A DNA stretch of 36,720 nt from JBBRQP01 sp038226175. Its GTDB lineage: Bacteria > Cyanobacteriota > Cyanobacteriia > Gloeobacterales > Anthocerotibacteraceae. This document shows, in pieces, positions 33,564 to 36,720 of the stretch. Below the pieces are notes generated by a model. It was not told the DNA's origin. It did not search any database and was given only the letters and a program-made list of their open reading frames with translations. The position numbers and the translations under genes were made by a program. Position 1 is the stretch's first letter, and every line of letters begins with the position of its first letter. The stretch spans positions 1 through 36,720 of the forward strand of contig JBBRQP010000025.1 of NCBI GenBank assembly GCA_038226175.1. Direction: 5' to 3'.

Positions 33564-34388
33564 CTACGCCCGGTCTCGAACTATTAACCCATAGCCAGCA
33601 ATCCCTATGACTGCCGCCCACAATGGTAATAACTCTAGCAGACCGCTCGCCAAAGCAACCTCTAGGCCAATCAACAAAGCCAAAGCCTGCCCACCCTGTA
33701 CGCGTAGAGCATTGAGACGCACACCATCTTCATCACCCACACTTACTACTCTCTTTGACCGCCCAATAATGGGTAAAAATAGCGCACTCAAGCCCAAGGC
33801 AATACTGCCATCGCTCAACGAAAGTTGTGTCGGAAATGTAATCACCCCTGCCAACCCAGCAACGACAAGCGTGCCGACTAGGGCTACCCCCGCAAACCAG
33901 AGCTGGCGTGGATTGCGCGGGGTCAATTGGCTATCAAGCAATAAAGCCAGCGCTGTGATGATACCCAAACCCCAATTCCCCTGGCCTGCTAATAACACCC
34001 CAAAAGCGATTACCCCTAAACTATCGATCATCGTTACTGCTAAACCCGTTGTGCGATTGACGACCCGGATTATCAGCAATAGCCAAAATACGAGACCAAG
34101 ATTAGGCAGATCATGCCAGACTACCAAGCCCAGCCCCATCAGTGCTGCTGCCCCAAACGCTGCAAGGTCATGATCTGGGTCTAACTCCCGCCCCAAAGCC
34201 CAGCTCACAAAAACGGCAATGCCATAGGGTATACCCCCAACGGCACTCTCAAGCCAGCCTTTGCCTGACCAAATCTGTGTGATAGCTGCGATCACAATCA
34301 CACTAACGGCAATGAGAGCAATCGCCCGGTTTGTCGGATAACGCGGGTCAACAGGACGCCCAATCGCTGTAATTTGACTAAGTTTCAT
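33564..34388 (-). CDS. Polytopic membrane protein of unknown function (274 aa)
   Basis: At least seven hydrophobic segments (for example IALIAVSVIVIAAITQIW, AAALMGLGLVVWH, LVFWLLLIIRVVN, GIITALALLLDSQ, FAGVALVGTLVVAGLAGVI). The N-terminus is short and cytosolic. Between segments, ALGRELDPDHDLAAFG and IIRVVNRTTGLAVTMIDSL stand out as polar, perhaps functional loops. I do not recognise the family. It lies 12 bases downstream of the HlyD-type adaptor on the same strand and is the third gene of a probable operon with DUF151. It has no ABC-permease (MacB/FtsX) features, so it is not an evident transporter partner of the adaptor. Confidence 0.82.
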   Translation of the reverse strand: MKLSQITAIGRPVDPRYPTNRAIALIAVSVIVIAAITQIWSGKGWLESAVGGIPYGIAVFVSWALGRELDPDHDLAAFGAAALMGLGLVVWHDLPNLGLVFWLLLIIRVVNRTTGLAVTMIDSLGVIAFGVLLAGQGNWGLGIITALALLLDSQLTPRNPRQLWFAGVALVGTLVVAGLAGVITFPTQLSLSDGSIALGLSALFLPIIGRSKRVVSVGDEDGVRLNALRVQGGQALALLIGLEVALASGLLELLPLWAAVIGIAGYGLIVRDRA

Positions 34389-34400
34389 AGTATCTCCAAC

Positions 34401-35687
34401 TTAGCGCATCCCTGGGAGCTTGGTTTCAGGACGAAAGCCTTCGGGAAAGCTAACAAAGATGTGCTCTTGACCCGTCAAACCCGATAAAACTTGGGTACGT
34501 GTGTCAATCGTGGCGCCCGTTGTGATCTCGGTAAATACTGGTTTCTGTTCGCTATCCATCTGATAAACCCCTGTTTGTCGCTCTTGGCGCACAATTGCAA
34601 CTGTGGGCACCATCAAGGCATTACGCAACTGCCCGACCTCAAACTCCGCATCCACATTCATGCCACTACGGAGTGGGTTGGGCTGGTCTAATAGAAGGAC
34701 TTTGACCTCAAAACTAGTGACATTTTGCTCAATGACCGACTGTGGCGCAATCTCACTAACCCGTCCCCGGAAGGTCTTGCCGACAAAGGCATCCGCCCGC
34801 AACGCTACAGCCTGACCCAGCCGAATCTGACCAATATTCGCCTCGGCTACTTTGGCGATGACCAGATTAGTTCCGGCGAGCGAGAGAATTGAGGAGGAAG
34901 TCGCCGATGAGACCACACTACCCGCGGTCGTCGGTGCCACAAAAGCCCCCGGTTCGGCGTATTTACGCGTCACTATGCCCGCAAAGGGAGCCCGAATTAC
35001 CATGTCATTGATTTGGGTTTGGATTGTCTCTAGAGCGCCTCGGGCTGCGAGTACTTGCGCTTTAGCTTGGTCAATATCTTCCGAGCGCGGGCCTTTTTTG
35101 ACTAACAGCAGAGCTTGCTGCATCAGTAAAATTTCGGTCTGAGCGCGCTCGTGAGCATTGCGTGAAGTATCCAGAGCACGCTCAGAAATAGCACCACTGT
35201 TGGCGAGGATTTCATCTTGTTGTAAAGTGCTCTGCGCCAAATAAGCAGCTGCTTGGGCATCTTGGAGACGCGCTTGGGCTTGGGCAATTTCTTCAGGACG
35301 ACTACCGCTCACTAACCGCTGCAGATTAGCTTGCGCTGAGGCAAAGTCGCCCTGCGCTTGGTGCAGTGGGCCTTGTAGATTCGTATCATCCATCAAAGCC
35401 AAGATTTCTCCTACAGGTACGACTCGGCCTTCTTTGACGCGCAGGGCTTTGAGTTTACCAGCAGTTTTGGGACTGACATTGACTAGGCGTTCTGGCGTAA
35501 CCAGACCATTAGCCGAGATGATAAGTGGCAGAGTTAGACGTTCTAGGGCAACGGTTTTAACGGTGCTATTAGCCTGTGGCGGCGATTTAACCAACCAAAA
35601 AATTAGAATTAAAACTATCACTATGGTCAAAACAACTAACCCGAGTAGCCAGTTTTTGGGTAAGTTTTTCATATATTCGCTCATCAA
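34401..35687 (-). CDS. HlyD/RND-type periplasmic adaptor (membrane fusion protein)
   Basis: A 428-aa adaptor linking an inner-membrane exporter to an outer-membrane channel. The membrane anchor at residues 14-34 (WLLGLVVLTIVIVLILIFWL) follows a short cytosolic tail. First lipoyl half: VSPKTAGKLKALRVKEGRVV. A long helical hairpin at 110-215 includes SGSRPEEIAQAQARLQDAQA. Second lipoyl half: MVIRAPFAGIVTRKYAEPGA. The beta-barrel and membrane-proximal domains close the chain (NPLRSGMNVDAEFEV, IVRQERQTGVY). MacA-, DevB- and RND-type adaptors look alike here. No permease or TolC gene is adjacent, which is unusual for a dedicated pump. The ATG overlaps the stop of the DUF151 gene by four bases, implying translational coupling. 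Confidence 0.92.
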   Translation of the reverse strand: MMSEYMKNLPKNWLLGLVVLTIVIVLILIFWLVKSPPQANSTVKTVALERLTLPLIISANGLVTPERLVNVSPKTAGKLKALRVKEGRVVPVGEILALMDDTNLQGPLHQAQGDFASAQANLQRLVSGSRPEEIAQAQARLQDAQAAAYLAQSTLQQDEILANSGAISERALDTSRNAHERAQTEILLMQQALLLVKKGPRSEDIDQAKAQVLAARGALETIQTQINDMVIRAPFAGIVTRKYAEPGAFVAPTTAGSVVSSATSSSILSLAGTNLVIAKVAEANIGQIRLGQAVALRADAFVGKTFRGRVSEIAPQSVIEQNVTSFEVKVLLLDQPNPLRSGMNVDAEFEVGQLRNALMVPTVAIVRQERQTGVYQMDSEQKPVFTEITTGATIDTRTQVLSGLTGQEHIFVSFPEGFRPETKLPGMR

Positions 35688-36184
35688 CTATCCCGATACT
35701 TGGGATCTGCCGTAAAGTCGCTTGGATTAATGTTATCCAAAAAACTACGAAAAGCTTCACGTTCGGCATCATCAGCATCTTCATCAACCGGGGTTGAGGC
35801 TTGGGCGATGACCTCTTCGGTAACCCAAATCGGAGCTTGCGTCCGCAAAGCCAAGGCCACAGCATCACTCGGGCGCGCATCAAGATCTTTTTTGACTTCG
35901 CCTTGTTGCATTGTGATCACAGCGTAGAAAGTACTATCTTGGAGGGAATAAATTACAACTTTAGTGACTTTAACCTCCCACTCCTGCAAGGTTTGGGCAA
36001 ATAAATCATGGGTCATCGGTCGGGTGGTTTTTTGGCGCTCAAGGGCTTGGACAATGGCATTAGCTTCAGTACGACCAATCCAAATCGGCAAAGCGCGTCG
36101 GTCTGCTAGATCTCGTAATACAAGAACGGGAGAGCGATTAACTGCATCCATTGCCATGCCTGCCACTTTCATTTCTACTGCCAT
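35684..36184 (-). CDS. DUF151 / bifunctional-nuclease family protein
   Basis: A 166-aa protein started at ATG 36184 (MAVEMKVAGMAMDAVNRSPV), which matches the normal family N-terminus and has AAGGAG 11 bases upstream. The frame is open to 36256, but the longer N-terminus is not conserved-looking. Core: VLVLRDLADRRALPIWIGRTEANAI, then the acidic C-terminal part ARPSDAVALALRTQAPIWV. The family is named after plant bifunctional nucleases; the bacterial role is uncertain. The last 40 residues are acidic (PVDEDADDAEREAFRSFLDN). First gene of an operon with the adaptor and the 274-aa membrane protein. Confidence 0.9.
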   Translation of the reverse strand: MAVEMKVAGMAMDAVNRSPVLVLRDLADRRALPIWIGRTEANAIVQALERQKTTRPMTHDLFAQTLQEWEVKVTKVVIYSLQDSTFYAVITMQQGEVKKDLDARPSDAVALALRTQAPIWVTEEVIAQASTPVDEDADDAEREAFRSFLDNINPSDFTADPKYRDS

Positions 36185-36195
36185 GGGCGCGCCGT

Positions 36196-36201
36196 CTCCT
36201 T
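36196..36201 (-). promoter_or_regulatory. Ribosome-binding site supporting the DUF151 start
   Basis: AAGGAG on the minus strand, 11 bases before ATG 36184. The spacing is a little long, but the site lies inside any longer version of the gene and so favours this start. Confidence 0.5.
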
Positions 36202-36403
36202 GCCGATTAACCATCAGTATAAACAGCAAAGTACGAACTGGTTTCTGATGCTGCAATCTATTGCCCTAAAAGATGTTTTGGCGACAATTTATCTAGGAAG
36301 GACGTGCGAATCTAAAGCTTTCAGGCTTAGTACGACCACACCAAGCTCTTGGCATTCTGGACACGAAGTCTAATTTACACTAGGTAGCACTTTTAACCGA
36401 GGT

Positions 36404-36602
36404 ATGAAGACAGCCTGCGGACGATAGGCTCATGAGCGATGCCATGCGTTTCACAGGAGCAGAAACGAAACGAGAAGCAGTAGAGCTTGGTTTGCGAATC
36501 TTAGTACAGCTTGGCAAACAAGTAGAAGTACGCAGTATGAAAGGCAAGCTCCCTAGGGAGGGTGACATCGAAGCCATGCCGACTAATACTCTTTCCGTTT
36601 GA
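36404..36602 (+). pseudogene. vapB: VapB-type antitoxin, N-terminal frameshift and altered tail
   Basis: From ATG 36432 a 56-aa frame reads MSDAMRFTGAETKREAVELG and ends EGDIEAMPTNTLSV. The segment TKREAVELGLR, followed by KGKL and EGDIEAM, is the familiar VapB antitoxin pattern (AHAS-type), in which a VIDDxLM start precedes it. In-frame codons before 36432 give DDRL, but the start codon that would open the protein (ATG 36404) is in another frame, so the N-terminus is frameshifted by two bases. The normal C-terminus ends soon after EAM. The last residues probably come from the end of the adjacent IS630 element. No vapC toxin follows within the window; it may lie beyond the element or be lost. 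Confidence 0.75.
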
Positions 36603-36720
36603 TTAGCAGGTTTTTGTTCTGGGCCACCAGTGGTAGAACAAGTATCTCTTGAGCAACTCGGTCTGCTTTGATAAACTACGACATCGTTGCTCTAATCGCT
36701 CTTCCACTTCTTCAATCGTC
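36587..36720 (-). mobile_element. IS630-type insertion sequence, right-hand end entering the window
   Basis: The transposase fragment below defines the element. IS630/Tc1-type elements insert at TA; a TA at 36587-36588 lies about 15 bases outside the transposase stop codon, a reasonable place for the terminal inverted repeat and target duplication. The boundary is inferred and the other end is outside the window. Confidence 0.55.
36603..36719 (-). CDS. IS630-family DDE transposase, C-terminal fragment
   Basis: Thirty-eight codons and a TAA stop are inside the window: TIEEVEERLEQRCRSLSKQT then ELLKRYLFYHWWPRTKTC. The EExLxxRC...YHWWP ending is characteristic of cyanobacterial IS630-type DDE transposases (their C-terminus usually reads xxxHWWP). 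The catalytic Asp/Asp/Glu residues would lie beyond the window edge. The stop codon is immediately next to the vapB stop codon, so the two genes meet end to end. Confidence 0.7.
   Translation of the reverse strand, partial: TIEEVEERLEQRCRSLSKQTELLKRYLFYHWWPRTKTC

Noticed and set aside
33607..34173. A 188-codon plus-strand frame opposite the 274-aa membrane protein
   Set aside because: Composition is Pro/Thr/Asn/Arg-rich low complexity, as expected for the antisense of a hydrophobic gene.
36296..36375. A short frame reading LVRPHQALGILD, like the end of an IS3-type integrase
   Set aside because: Only about a dozen residues match, with stops on both sides. It is too short to call.
1..36720. 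CRISPR arrays, tRNA/rRNA genes, HIP1 palindromes and long tandem repeats
   Set aside because: None seen on reading both strands; no regularly spaced repeats or cloverleaf ends were found.

Overview
The window reads as chromosomal DNA of a cyanobacterium of moderate GC (close to half by eye). The best evidence is a primary sigma factor with the cyanobacterial SigA signature, together with a cyanobacterial-type ClpS, a deoxyhypusine-synthase-like protein, DUF445, DUF151, GlgP with an extra N-terminal domain, and several small proteins of cyanobacterial type. Fragments of a GloVer-type repeat gene (13031-13215), and the lack of any HIP1 palindrome (GCGATCGC) in my reading, hint at an early-branching, Gloeobacter-like lineage. 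The lineage is an inference and is unresolved.

Layout. 1-141: 3' end of an IS200/IS605-type element (last codons of tnpB plus the structured right end), abutting the stop codon of cbiM. 138-3139: cbiM, a small unknown gene, and rpoD/sigA with its own promoter, internal start and terminator, divergent from a glycine-rich membrane protein. 3179-6932 (all minus): orphan MalK-type ATPase, deoxyhypusine-synthase-like enzyme, J-domain protein and exported TPR protein. 6960-7110: probable decayed IS605/tnpB 3' end. 7169-11084 (plus): coiled-coil protein, exported small protein, recQ and an FAH-family hydrolase, the last overlapping tail-to-tail with an ABC-F gene (11081-12997, minus). 12998-13468: gene-free stretch with a GloVer-repeat relic. 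13469-16903 (plus): sbcC then an HspR-like MerR regulator. 16936-20693 (minus): purD, a degenerate P-loop protein, an unknown protein and clpS. 20808-21575: MlaE-type permease, convergent with glgP (21626-23830). 23984-29008: folC, a PLP aminotransferase, a DnaQ-type exonuclease with a WYL-like tail, and sdhA. 29018-30259: DUF445. 30431-33554 (plus): DUF1517-like protein, lipoprotein, RlmI-type rRNA methyltransferase and GtrA-like protein. 33564-36184 (minus): membrane protein, HlyD-type adaptor and DUF151 nuclease-like protein. 36404-36720: broken vapB antitoxin cut into by an IS630-type transposase whose 3' end lies at the window edge.

Most genes are housekeeping: transcription, DNA repair (recQ, sbcC, exonuclease), purine and folate synthesis, glycogen breakdown, protein quality control (clpS, HspR-like, J-domain) and envelope functions. 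They sit in short transcription units rather than one pathway cluster. I see no CRISPR array, tRNA, rRNA, prophage or clear multi-gene defence island. The most unusual items are the exonuclease-WYL fusion, the operon pairing a degenerate P-loop protein with an unknown protein behind clpS, the IS605 end fused to cbiM, and the vapB/IS630 junction. Starts of several genes were moved inward on the basis of ribosome-binding sites, promoters or family N-termini; each entry gives the reason.
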